Shown: piece after piece, positions 17,591-25,078 of the stretch
Layout of the letters: the number at the start of each line of letters is the position of its first letter
Numbering within the stretch: position 1 is the first letter of the stretch
Assembly (NCBI GenBank): GCA_964507095.1
Contig: CAZDOS010000001.1
Span: forward strand, 1 to 64,000
Source of the DNA: RGIG3102 sp964507095
GTDB lineage: Bacteria > Bacillota > Clostridia > Oscillospirales > Ruminococcaceae
DNA length: 64,000 bases
Reading direction: 5' to 3'
Notes under the pieces: generated by a model
What the model saw: only the letters and a program-made list of their open reading frames with translations
Told to the model about the DNA's origin: nothing
Database searches by the model: none
Position numbers and translations under genes: made by a program

Positions 17591-18280
17591 ATGCCTAAAG
17601 GTATAATTTATGTAATGACAACCGCCGTTCCCGGGCTCATTAAAATCGGGAAAACTGGATCATCAAATTTTGAGCAGAGAATGTATAGTCTCGAGCATGA
17701 CGGATATCGTAATGTTGCTGCCTTGAAGAGATTATTCGCCATCGAGGTGGATGATTACGATGAGAAAGAGCTTCTTATAGATTCTATCTTTTCAAAAAGT
17801 AGACTTGAAAACACGGAACTATTCGCTCTTGATTCAAATCTTGTTGTTCAGCTTCTTTCCTCATTTGAAGGAAGGCAAATATATCCAATGGACACATCAA
17901 AAGATGAAGTGTTTGAAGAAGCATCTGCGAACAGAGGAAAAGGTCTTGTTCCTGAGGGCTTATATTTCCTTAACCGAAAAATAAAAGCATGGAGCAATAA
18001 AGCCTGCATCGCAAAAATGGAAGTTAAGAATGGTCTTTTTATCGTTAAAAAAGGTTCAATACTTTGTCCTATTCAAGGTAGAGGATGGCGCTCAACTAAA
18101 TTTATCGATGACCGTAGATCAAATGCCGTTATCAAACATGACATTCTCCAAAAGGATGAGGAGTTCACATCTCCTAGTTTTGCGGCATCATTTGTCACAT
18201 ACCTACCAACGAATGGTTGGAGTGATTGGAAAACAAAGGACGGAAAGCCTATTGATATCTTTAGACGCGAAGAAGAATAA
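17591..18280 (+). CDS. GIY-YIG nuclease-like (T5orf172) protein with DUF4357
   Basis: 229 residues; the ribosome site is CTAGGAG. The N-terminus G-I-I-Y-V-M-T followed by G-L-I-K-I-G-K-T is the GIY-YIG core of the T5orf172/MUG113 type, with a Glu near residue 73 (N-T-E-L-F) as expected for the metal ligand. The C-terminal 60 residues (T-S-P-S-F-A-A-S-F-V, then N-G-W-S-D-W-K, D-G-K-P-I-D) match DUF4357, often found fused to or beside restriction-modification genes. Here no methyltransferase is near. Only 20 bases separate it from the next nuclease-like gene. Confidence 0.85.
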   Translation: MPKGIIYVMTTAVPGLIKIGKTGSSNFEQRMYSLEHDGYRNVAALKRLFAIEVDDYDEKELLIDSIFSKSRLENTELFALDSNLVVQLLSSFEGRQIYPMDTSKDEVFEEASANRGKGLVPEGLYFLNRKIKAWSNKACIAKMEVKNGLFIVKKGSILCPIQGRGWRSTKFIDDRRSNAVIKHDILQKDEEFTSPSFAASFVTYLPTNGWSDWKTKDGKPIDIFRREEE

Positions 18281-18300
18281 TCCTACAAATATAACTAATA

Positions 18301-19257
18301 ATGATAAAAATAATATTTGATGATGTTATCGAGAGAGATATGGATATTCTCTTCGCCGAAGAATTTGCAAGCGCTACTGATTTCTTGAGTATCTTTGCAG
18401 AAGCAGTAGGTGAGAAGAACGCTAAGCTTACATCCATACATGTCTCCAAGACAGATGTTGCACTAGGCGAGTCAGACCTTGAGATTATCCTAGAGTCAAG
18501 GAACGAAAAGATAGGCTTCTTAATAGAAGATAAAATCGATGCGAAGGCAATGCCGGAACAGGCTGCAAGATATATTCAACGAGGAGAAAAAGGTATAGCT
18601 GTTGGAGAGTATGACAGATACCATGTATTTATTGTTGCTCCACAAAGGTATCTTGATCAAAACGAAGAAGCACACAAGTATCCTAACAAGATATCATATG
18701 AAACTATCATGGAATACTTTGAGAGAGATACTGACGCCCGTTCCTATTTTAAAATCAGGCAGATGAACCAAGCGATTAACAAACGGAAATCAGGATATCA
18801 AGTTATCATCGATAAAGCAGTTACCGATTTTTGGGCCAGGTATGCCGAACATCAAAAAGCTCACTATCCAGAGCTGATGTTACTGTACAAAGGCGAAGTA
18901 AAGGGCTCTAATGCAGCCTGGCCAAGATTCAATACTGTCGTAGATGGTCTGTATATGTACCATAAAACAGAGTCTGGATATATTGATATGACATTGGATC
19001 GATGTGCCAACAAGTTAGTTGAAGTTGAAGACCTCTTATCACACACTATTGGGGACTATCTTAAAGAGGGGTTTGTTGTGCGAAGGACAGGGAAGGCTGC
19101 GGTTATCAGACTTACCGTTCCAAAGATGGATGTTCACCAAGTTTTTTTTGAGCAGTTGAACCAAGCCGAAGAATGCTTTAAGGCGATTCGGAAGATGAGT
19201 AGTTTGGCAAAACAGATGGATCAGAATAGGGTAATTAAACTTTTGAATAATAAATGA
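18301..19257 (+). CDS. PD-(D/E)XK nuclease superfamily protein
   Basis: 318 residues. The core fits the family: acidic residues in E-S-D-L-E-I-I-L (about 60-67), then F-L-I-E-D-K-I-D-A with the E-x-K pair, Q-A-A-R-Y at the helix and H-V-F-I-V-A-P-Q-R-Y as a later strand. The ATG at 18301 has no ribosome site; a second ATG at 18340 has GAGAGA in front. The first is kept because I-F-D-D-V-I-E-R-D belongs to the conserved start of the family. Likely DNA target; whether it acts with the two preceding genes is inference from spacing. Confidence 0.75.
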   Translation: MIKIIFDDVIERDMDILFAEEFASATDFLSIFAEAVGEKNAKLTSIHVSKTDVALGESDLEIILESRNEKIGFLIEDKIDAKAMPEQAARYIQRGEKGIAVGEYDRYHVFIVAPQRYLDQNEEAHKYPNKISYETIMEYFERDTDARSYFKIRQMNQAINKRKSGYQVIIDKAVTDFWARYAEHQKAHYPELMLLYKGEVKGSNAAWPRFNTVVDGLYMYHKTESGYIDMTLDRCANKLVEVEDLLSHTIGDYLKEGFVVRRTGKAAVIRLTVPKMDVHQVFFEQLNQAEECFKAIRKMSSLAKQMDQNRVIKLLNNK

Positions 19258-19350
19258 TTCTTGGCATACATTTTGGTATACATCTTACCGATAGATTGAG
19301 TCACTTTGGATGATTTTTGACAACAATGACAACAGAATGAGAGAACAATA

Positions 19351-19390
19351 AAAAAACCGTAAATGCCTGAAATCCTTGCATTTACGAGTT
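19351..19390 (-). terminator. tRNA-type terminator following the tRNA-Arg relic
   Basis: Stem CGTAAATGC / GCATTTACG; on the minus strand it is followed by a run of T. A 30-base stretch agrees at about 28 positions with the terminator behind the tRNA(CAU) at 7894-7932. Confidence 0.7.
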
Positions 19391-19398
19391 TTAAACAA

Positions 19399-19448
19399 TG
19401 GTGCGCTGGAGAGGACTCGAACCCGGCTTTCTGGTCCGTAGCCAGCTA
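19399..19448 (-). pseudogene. 3' fragment of tRNA-Arg(ACG), probable integration scar
   Basis: Read on the minus strand it begins at the anticodon stem (CTGG), continues with loop CTACGGA (anticodon ACG), stem CCAG, a T loop TTCGAGT, the acceptor 3' strand CCAGCGC, A and CCA. There is no D arm or 5' acceptor strand upstream of it. The T stem pairs poorly, so the copy is decayed. Tyrosine integrases use exactly this anticodon-to-3'-end segment as the attachment core, so the relic probably marks an island end. The intact tRNA-Arg is not in this window. Confidence 0.8.
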
Positions 19449-19469
19449 GCCTAAGCAAATCTATATTAT

Positions 19470-19499
19470 GCACTACTCGATGGAAACATTGAGTAGTGC
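19470..19499. repeat. Perfect inverted repeat next to the tRNA relic
   Basis: GCACTACTC and GAGTAGTGC, 9 bases each with a 12-base spacer, beside the tRNA fragment and 14 bases after the stop of the dehydratase gene. There is no T run, so terminator function is doubtful; it could be an integrase or excisionase arm site. Confidence 0.5.
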
Positions 19500-19513
19500 T
19501 ATCATTACAGTCT

Positions 19514-20356
19514 TTACCTCTTATTATTAAGAAGAAATCTATTCATGAGAGATGGGTAAACTTCCAACGGGAATGTGTGTTGAGAGTATGCGTTCGCAGA
19601 AAGATCTGCCAAGTATCCATGGAGCCAGACACCCATTTTTGCAGCATTCCAAGGGTCTTTTGTTATACTCACAAGTCCTGTGATGATGCCGTTCAAAACA
19701 TCTCCGCTTCCTGCCTGTGCAAGAGCCCGATTTCCCGTGTCGTTAATATATATTTCTCCAGTTGGTGAGAACACCCTAGTGACATGATTCTTAAGGACTA
19801 GATAAATACCATACTTCTTTGCAAATTCTGCGCCTATTTCAACGGGATTCTTAAGGATATCCTTCGTTGAAATGGAAGTCAAAGCGCTGAATTCGCCTGT
19901 GTGAGGCGTAAGAATTAATGGGCATTGAGCCTTTTTTAGTATTGACAAATCATCAGATACCATTCTTAATGCGTTTGCATCCAGCAGGAGAGGAACTTTG
20001 CACTCACTTAGGAGCAGGTCTAAGATACCCTTGCGGTAGCTGAGTTTATCGACCCCACTACCAAAGGAGACCGCTGAAGCCCTTTCAAGAGCCTTCCTGA
20101 TCTCTTCAGCATATGCTTCCTTATTCATAGGGAAGAAAACTGTGCTGATGAAACGGGAGGCAGCTATAGGATAGATCGCTTCATCCATAGCACAGGTGAT
20201 AAATCTCGAACCTGCAGTCATCGCTCCATATATGTTAAGGCACACAGCTCCTGCCATACCCTTGCTCCCGCCTATCAGAAGAGTCTGACCGTCGGTGTAC
20301 TTATTTGATTCTTCGCCTCTTGGAGGATACTTGGCAAGAAAGCTTTGAACGTCCAT
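19514..20356 (-). CDS. nnrD: ADP/ATP-dependent NAD(P)H-hydrate dehydratase
   Basis: 280 residues; GGAG lies 6 bases before the ATG. A ribokinase-fold CARKD protein: L-L-I-G-G-S-K-G-M-A-G-A near the start, L-L-D-A-N-A-L-R, L-T-P-H-T-G-E-F in the nucleotide/NADHX pocket, and A-G-S-G-D-V-L-N-G-I-I-T-G-L with the catalytic Asp. It converts damaged hydrated NAD(P)H back using ADP or ATP. The N-terminal epimerase domain found in bifunctional NnrE-NnrD proteins is absent and no separate epimerase is seen in the window. Base composition is lower in G+C than most neighbours. Confidence 0.88.
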   Translation of the reverse strand: MDVQSFLAKYPPRGEESNKYTDGQTLLIGGSKGMAGAVCLNIYGAMTAGSRFITCAMDEAIYPIAASRFISTVFFPMNKEAYAEEIRKALERASAVSFGSGVDKLSYRKGILDLLLSECKVPLLLDANALRMVSDDLSILKKAQCPLILTPHTGEFSALTSISTKDILKNPVEIGAEFAKKYGIYLVLKNHVTRVFSPTGEIYINDTGNRALAQAGSGDVLNGIITGLVSITKDPWNAAKMGVWLHGYLADLSANAYSQHTFPLEVYPSLMNRFLLNNKR

Positions 20357-20390
20357 TTTAACTCCATCAACTCAAATGATATTTGCCTTC

Positions 20391-20419
20391 AGTATATATT
20401 TGCTCAGGGTTATTGTCAA
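20391..20419 (-). promoter_or_regulatory. Promoter of nnrD
   Basis: Minus-strand TTGACA, 17 bases, TATACT, 35 bases upstream of the start codon. Confidence 0.75.
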
Positions 20420-20451
20420 AGTGGGAACATAATGATGCTTCCCGGCTGTTC

Positions 20452-20481
20452 TTGATAATGTGACTCTTTTAAAGGTATACT
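20452..20481 (+). promoter_or_regulatory. Promoter of the S10 peptidase gene
   Basis: TTGATA, 18 bases, TATACT, 35 bases before the ATG. Confidence 0.6.
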
Positions 20482-20515
20482 GTTCATATAAACATATCGA
20501 CAAAGGAGAACAGCA

Positions 20516-21865
20516 ATGATATCAGAACCGTTTTTATGGCAGAAAGAGGATATGATACCTTCGTCGGGTCTTAGATACCTCGTAAGGACAGCAGACTATA
20601 TTCTAAAAGACGAAGAAGGCAACTTTGAAGGAAGCATGTTCAGCTACTCATACATCCGGCTGCCTGAAGACAGGAATAGGCCGGTGGCCTTCGCGTACAA
20701 CGGCGGACCAGGTTCGGACAGCAAATGGGTGCATTTGGGTTTTCTTGCTCCCAAGGTGCTGAAGATACCGGGGTATCCAGAAACAGAGAATCCTGCAAAG
20801 GCGATCCTTACAGATAATAGCAACTGCCTGCTGGACACCTGCGACATAGTTCGGATCAATCCTGTTGGCACGTCGTACACAGAGACAAGTGATGCGGCAA
20901 AGAAGAAGTATTTCGGTACTGCCGGAGATGCGGATTCTTTCGTTTCTTTCATCTGCCACTGGCTGAAGGAGAACGGAAGGGAAGACAGCCCGGTATATCT
21001 GATAGGAGAGAGCTACGGAACGATAAGGAACCTTGCCGTGGGTGACAGGCTTCCGGAATCAGTTAATCTTAAGGGCATCATTCATATTGGCGTGTCCTTC
21101 AACGTAGGCTCAAAGACCCAGTTCTTCGTGGAGCCGAATGTCAGAAGACTCGGCCTCAACGCTGCCGTCTGCTGGTACTATCTGCACAGAGATGAGATGT
21201 CCAAGGATGTTTTTATAAAGGAAGCAATGGACTTCGCCTACACAGATTATGCACACGCACTGCTTGCTGGCAATAATCTAAGCGAAGACGAGAAAAAGAC
21301 TGTTGCTGATAAGCTGCATAGGTATACAAACCTTGATCCGGAGTTTCTTATTCGGAACAGACTCCGCTTTTCAGAAACAGACTTCATCATGAATGCCATC
21401 CCTGGCCGTGTGATCAGCGTATATGATGCAAGAGTAAGCATTGAAAAGCGGGCGATAGACCCGGAGAAAGAATTCATAAGACAGGAACCGTTCATGGTCA
21501 AGATCGGTTCGCGGATCGATGACTGCATGGCTGAATACGAAAAGGGACTCAAGCTTCCGGAGGGAAGGCAGCCATTGAACCTGTATGAGATTGCAGCCGG
21601 ATGGGACTATGCTTCCTATGATAAGGACACATTGAGGCTCTCCGAGGAACTCCTGAAGACCAGGCCGGGGCTGAGGATGATGTTCATCAACGGTTACTAC
21701 GACACACTGTCAACTTTTGACTTCGTCAAACTTCTGTTTGCACAGCTGGACCTGCCGAGAGACAGGGCGGTGGAGAGGTTCTACGAGTCAGGCCATACAG
21801 TTTACATAGGTGAGCCGACAGATGAACTGATAAATGATATAAGAGCATTTATCAGAATACAGTGA
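20516..21865 (+). CDS. Serine carboxypeptidase (S10) family protein, cytoplasmic
   Basis: 449 residues with AAAGGAG upstream of ATG 20516. S10 signatures are all present: Y-N-G-G-P-G-S-D-S for the oxyanion region, nucleophile Ser in G-E-S-Y-G-T, the catalytic Asp in N-G-Y-Y-D-T-L and the His in E-S-G-H-T-V-Y. No signal peptide, so it works in the cytoplasm, unlike the well-known vacuolar and secreted enzymes; it should trim C-terminal residues of peptides. The downstream NERD gene starts 17 bases after the stop. The second Ser of the usual N-G-G-P-G-S-S-S motif is Asp here. Confidence 0.9.
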   Translation: MISEPFLWQKEDMIPSSGLRYLVRTADYILKDEEGNFEGSMFSYSYIRLPEDRNRPVAFAYNGGPGSDSKWVHLGFLAPKVLKIPGYPETENPAKAILTDNSNCLLDTCDIVRINPVGTSYTETSDAAKKKYFGTAGDADSFVSFICHWLKENGREDSPVYLIGESYGTIRNLAVGDRLPESVNLKGIIHIGVSFNVGSKTQFFVEPNVRRLGLNAAVCWYYLHRDEMSKDVFIKEAMDFAYTDYAHALLAGNNLSEDEKKTVADKLHRYTNLDPEFLIRNRLRFSETDFIMNAIPGRVISVYDARVSIEKRAIDPEKEFIRQEPFMVKIGSRIDDCMAEYEKGLKLPEGRQPLNLYEIAAGWDYASYDKDTLRLSEELLKTRPGLRMMFINGYYDTLSTFDFVKLLFAQLDLPRDRAVERFYESGHTVYIGEPTDELINDIRAFIRIQ

Positions 21866-21882
21866 GTTTAAGAGGGTCATCA

Positions 21883-22644
21883 ATGGGTTTTTTTAAATCC
21901 CTTTTTGGACTATATACGCCGGAAGAAGTTGGTCAGATCGGCGAAGAGAAAATAGCCAACAAGCTTGATTGGTTGGATTTATTTGGATACAGAGGAAAAA
22001 TACTTCAAAATGTGTATGTCCCAAAAGGAAACGGAGAGACTACAGAAATCGACATCATATATATTACTGCTAAAGGACTATTTGTTATTGAAAGTAAGAA
22101 CTACGCAGGGTATATCTTTGGTGATGAAGATTCTCAACAGTGGACAGTTACTCTATATGCAGGAGAAGACTGGTTGGGGCGAAGCAAGGTCGATAAATAT
22201 AAATTCTATAATCCAATAAAGCAGAATTTGACACATGCCAGGTTTCTTGAAAAATACCTTAACAGAATAGTGCCAATGTTGTCGGTAATTGTCTTTTCCG
22301 ACAGGGCGGAAATCAAGAAGATGAGCATCCATAGCCCTGACGTGGTTGTTTGTACCAAGGCAAATCTTTCCAGAGTCATTAAAGATACATGGAGAGGGAA
22401 TCCTGATGTTCTCAGTGATGAAGATATCAAGTCGATTTATGACTGCCTGCGGCCACTGACAAATGTAGATTTTGCCACTAAACAATTTCATATAGAGTCG
22501 ATTAACAATAGGATCAACAGTATGATTTGTCCCAGATGCGGAGGGCAGCTCGTACTAAGGACAGTAAAAAGAGGACCTAATGAAGGCAATCAGTTTTATG
22601 GGTGTTCCAATTATCCACGCTGCACATTTACGCGACCCTTTTAG
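21883..22644 (+). CDS. NERD domain protein with C-terminal zinc ribbon
   Basis: 253 residues from ATG 21883 (GAGGG upstream). The NERD nuclease-related domain spans about residues 15-140: G-x-x-G-E-x-K-I-A, T-E-I-D-I-I-Y-I-T and V-I-E-S-K-N-Y-A-G with the Asp and E-x-K of the restriction-like fold. Residues 215-253 form a topoisomerase-type zinc ribbon, C-P-R-C-G-G-Q-L-V-L-R with a distal C-S-N-Y-P-R-C. NERD proteins are thought to act on DNA; the role is unproven. Codon use is more AT-rich than the S10 gene before it. Confidence 0.88.
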   Translation: MGFFKSLFGLYTPEEVGQIGEEKIANKLDWLDLFGYRGKILQNVYVPKGNGETTEIDIIYITAKGLFVIESKNYAGYIFGDEDSQQWTVTLYAGEDWLGRSKVDKYKFYNPIKQNLTHARFLEKYLNRIVPMLSVIVFSDRAEIKKMSIHSPDVVVCTKANLSRVIKDTWRGNPDVLSDEDIKSIYDCLRPLTNVDFATKQFHIESINNRINSMICPRCGGQLVLRTVKRGPNEGNQFYGCSNYPRCTFTRPF

Positions 22645-22697
22645 CTCATGTCTTCTAAATCACATAAAAGTTGATTAAAAATTGACAGAGTTATTTC

Positions 22698-22725
22698 AAA
22701 ACGCTCGTATCATTCGGGCGTTTTT
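22698..22725 (+). terminator. Terminator after the NERD gene
   Basis: Stem AAAACGCTCG / CGGGCGTTTT (one wobble) and T5. Confidence 0.8.
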
Positions 22726-22872
22726 CTTTTTCAAAGCAAATAACGAGGTTTGTATATTATTAATTGATTTTTGCGTGCAAATAATCAACTTTGAAGAAAC
22801 TCAAATCTGTTTGATATCAATTTACCTTAAATGTAAAATACTCACATATCGATTTTATGGAGGAGAAGAAAA

Positions 22873-24333
22873 ATGGAATATATTCTTTCCAACTATGAAC
22901 CAAAGTTACCATTGAAGTACTTTGAAGACATCTCAGCGATCCCTAGAGGCTCATATAATGAGGCGGCGGTTGCTCAGTTCGTTGTCAACAGAGCAAAGGA
23001 ACTGGGATTGTACTCTCGCATAGACGAAAGGAACAATGTGGTCGTTAAAAAGCCCGGGAGCAAGGGCTGTGAGGACCTTCCTGCAGTTATACTTCAGGGA
23101 CATTTGGACATGGTCTGCGAGAAAAACGCGGATACCATACATGACTTCAAGAAGGACGGCTTGAAGCTCATCGTTGAAGGAGACAAGCTCAGGGCAGACG
23201 GCACCACTCTTGGCGCGGACGACGGCAAGGGAGTCGCATATATGCTGGCGCTCATGGATTCCGATTCCGATGAATTCCCGCATCCTCCGCTTGAGTTCAT
23301 CTTTACCACCGGTGAAGAGGTAGGCTTCTGGGGAGCGTTCATATTCGATACGTTTGACATTACCGGCAAGAGACTTATAGGACTTGACGCCGGTCCGGAG
23401 GACGGGATCTGTATCACCAGCGCAGGCGCCCAGGAAGTCACATTCTCATGCCCTACAGATTTTGAAGAAGCGAAGGGAACCACCATCTCCATCGCCGTAA
23501 GAGGTCTGCTGGGAGGGCACTCAGCCATGAGGATCACCGACGAGCTTGGAAACTCCAACAAGATAATGGGAAGGATCCTTCACAATGTCGAGAAGGAAGT
23601 ACGGTTCAGGCTTTGCTCTATCACCGGCGGACTGATGTTCAATGCCATTCCAAGGGAGGCAACTGCAATCATCGCCATCGATCCTGCAGACAGGAAAAAG
23701 GTCGAGGATATCGTAGTCAAGATCACGGCAGAGATCCGGACGGAACTTGCTGCCAGCGATCCGGGCCTGAATGTTACGGTAGCGGATACGGCACGGGACA
23801 AAATGATGTCAGCCAAGGCTACGAAGACAGTCATCGACACCATATATAACGTACCTAACGGCGTAAGGATGATGTCCAAGGAGATCGCAGGACTTCCTAT
23901 CACCAGCACCAACATGGGCGTAGTCAAGACTCATGACGACAAGGTCACGGTCAACACGATGCTCAGATCATCATCGCACACCTGTTCTGACGACTTCATA
24001 GATAACATGGTATCCATCGCCAAGCTTTGCGGAATGACAGGCTTTGAATACGGTCCATGGCTTCCTGCATGGCCGTACATGGCAGACTCCAAGATGAGGA
24101 GCCTGGCACAGAAGATGTTCTTTGAGCGTCACGGCAAGTACATGAAGGAAGTCGCGGTCCACGGAGGACTTGAACTGGGCGTATTTTCAGAGAAGATACC
24201 GGGACTGGACATCGTTCCTATCGGATGCAATTCAGGAGACGAGCACACAGTCACTGAATGGATGAGCATCTCGTCCTATGACAGGACATACACGTTCCTC
24301 AAGGACTTCATCGCTGAACTGACGAAGGAATAA
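22873..24333 (+). CDS. pepD: Aminoacyl-histidine dipeptidase / cytosol non-specific dipeptidase (M20C)
   Basis: 486 residues, full length for PepD; GGAGGAG upstream of the ATG. Zinc-site motifs: L-Q-G-H-L-D-M-V-C, G-A-D-D-G-K-G-V-A, and T-T-G-E-E-V-G. The large lid domain between about residues 205 and 390 is present, and the last His ligand is in G-D-E-H-T-V. It hydrolyses dipeptides, with preference for X-His in some species. With PepT and two amidohydrolases in the same window it points to strong peptide catabolism. Confidence 0.95.
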   Translation: MEYILSNYEPKLPLKYFEDISAIPRGSYNEAAVAQFVVNRAKELGLYSRIDERNNVVVKKPGSKGCEDLPAVILQGHLDMVCEKNADTIHDFKKDGLKLIVEGDKLRADGTTLGADDGKGVAYMLALMDSDSDEFPHPPLEFIFTTGEEVGFWGAFIFDTFDITGKRLIGLDAGPEDGICITSAGAQEVTFSCPTDFEEAKGTTISIAVRGLLGGHSAMRITDELGNSNKIMGRILHNVEKEVRFRLCSITGGLMFNAIPREATAIIAIDPADRKKVEDIVVKITAEIRTELAASDPGLNVTVADTARDKMMSAKATKTVIDTIYNVPNGVRMMSKEIAGLPITSTNMGVVKTHDDKVTVNTMLRSSSHTCSDDFIDNMVSIAKLCGMTGFEYGPWLPAWPYMADSKMRSLAQKMFFERHGKYMKEVAVHGGLELGVFSEKIPGLDIVPIGCNSGDEHTVTEWMSISSYDRTYTFLKDFIAELTKE

Positions 24334-24387
24334 ACAGTTAGAGAGAGCCTGTAAATAAAGGCCTTTATATAAGAGAAGGAAAAAAGG

Positions 24388-24418
24388 AGAGAGCTGCGGC
24401 AAAAGGCCGCAGCTCTCT
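24388..24418. terminator. Bidirectional terminator between pepD and the 2H gene
   Basis: Perfect 13-bp stem AGAGAGCTGCGGC / GCCGCAGCTCTCT with loop AAAAG. Confidence 0.85.
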
Positions 24419-24428
24419 TCGGTATATG

Positions 24429-24926
24429 CTAGTCTTTGAATTTGACCGTGAGTATGTGCCTTGTCGGGAAGAACTCGAAGAGATGGAGGTATGAGACCTT
24501 TCCGTGAAATGCCTTGAAATTGTTCAGCACTTCAGGGATCGCCTTTCCGATCACATCCGGAGCGTCGATAAGCATTGTCGCATGCGCCGTCCAGCCGAAG
24601 CTGTCCCCGAACTTCTCCTTGAGGTCGAGCAGATCTCGGTTTATGTCCGGTGCGATGAAGAGAACGTTCGACTTCTCTCCGCCGAACAGGCCGACATGAT
24701 TGAAGGTGATGTCGAAAGCCTTGCATTCTTCTGAGAGCTTCAAGAGCTCAGCCTTCAGCTCTTCTTCCTTTTCTACAGGAAAAGAGCCTAGGGTAGTGTG
24801 CATTGGTATGTCCTTGGTCTGAGTCCCGACGAATCCTTTCTCATAGAGTTTCTGCTGGATCCCGGCCAGGTACTTTTCGGTCTCATCGTCGAAGCCTGCC
24901 AGGATATATAATGCCTTGTTTGCCAT
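24429..24926 (-). CDS. 2H phosphoesterase / 2'-5' RNA ligase family protein
   Basis: 165 residues; AGGAAAAG upstream of the ATG. Two catalytic H-x-T motifs are visible, H-T-T-L-G (residue about 43) and H-A-T-M-L (about 116), the signature of the LigT/2H fold. Members open 2',3'-cyclic phosphates or act on 2'-5' linked RNA. The substrate here is unknown. The gene is monocistronic with its own promoter and terminator. Confidence 0.88.
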   Translation of the reverse strand: MANKALYILAGFDDETEKYLAGIQQKLYEKGFVGTQTKDIPMHTTLGSFPVEKEEELKAELLKLSEECKAFDITFNHVGLFGGEKSNVLFIAPDINRDLLDLKEKFGDSFGWTAHATMLIDAPDVIGKAIPEVLNNFKAFHGKVSYLHLFEFFPTRHILTVKFKD

Positions 24927-24988
24927 AGCGTCTTTTCCTTTCTTAGTAGTTTACTTCTTGGGAGTTTAGTGCTCCCTGTTTCTCCTTC

Positions 24989-25017
24989 AGTATATATATT
25001 TTCATGGGGAGGGTCAA
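24989..25017 (-). promoter_or_regulatory. Promoter of the 2H phosphoesterase gene
   Basis: Minus-strand TTGACC, 17 bases, TATACT. Confidence 0.7.
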
Positions 25018-25042
25018 TCTTTTGAACGAGATCGATGCAATA

Positions 25043-25065
25043 ATCCCCGGCTTAATGCCGGGGAT
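25043..25065 (-). terminator. Terminator of the MATE gene
   Basis: Perfect stem ATCCCCGGC / GCCGGGGAT, loop TTAAT, 14 bases after the stop codon. Confidence 0.75.
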
Positions 25066-25078
25066 AAAGATGGGCTTA

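Larger units (their letters stand above)
14651..19450. other. AT-rich genomic island with nuclease-like genes
   Basis: From just after the ZIP terminator to the tRNA-Arg relic the DNA is visibly richer in A and T than either flank. Codon choice also changes (ATA, AAA, GAA, TTA instead of the C/G-ending codons around it). It holds four genes: a TerB_N-domain protein, a CoiA-like protein, a GIY-YIG/DUF4357 protein and a PD-(D/E)XK-like protein, all on the plus strand. The right edge is a 3' tRNA fragment, the usual scar of tRNA-targeting integration. No integrase gene is left, so the element is either decayed or was mobilised in trans. The left edge is set by composition only. Confidence 0.65.

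Noticed and set aside
16377..19257. Classical restriction-modification system
   Set aside because: No DNA methyltransferase or specificity subunit is present.
19470..19499. Inverted repeat as a CRISPR repeat or rho-independent terminator
   Set aside because: Only one unit, no spacers, and no T run on either side.
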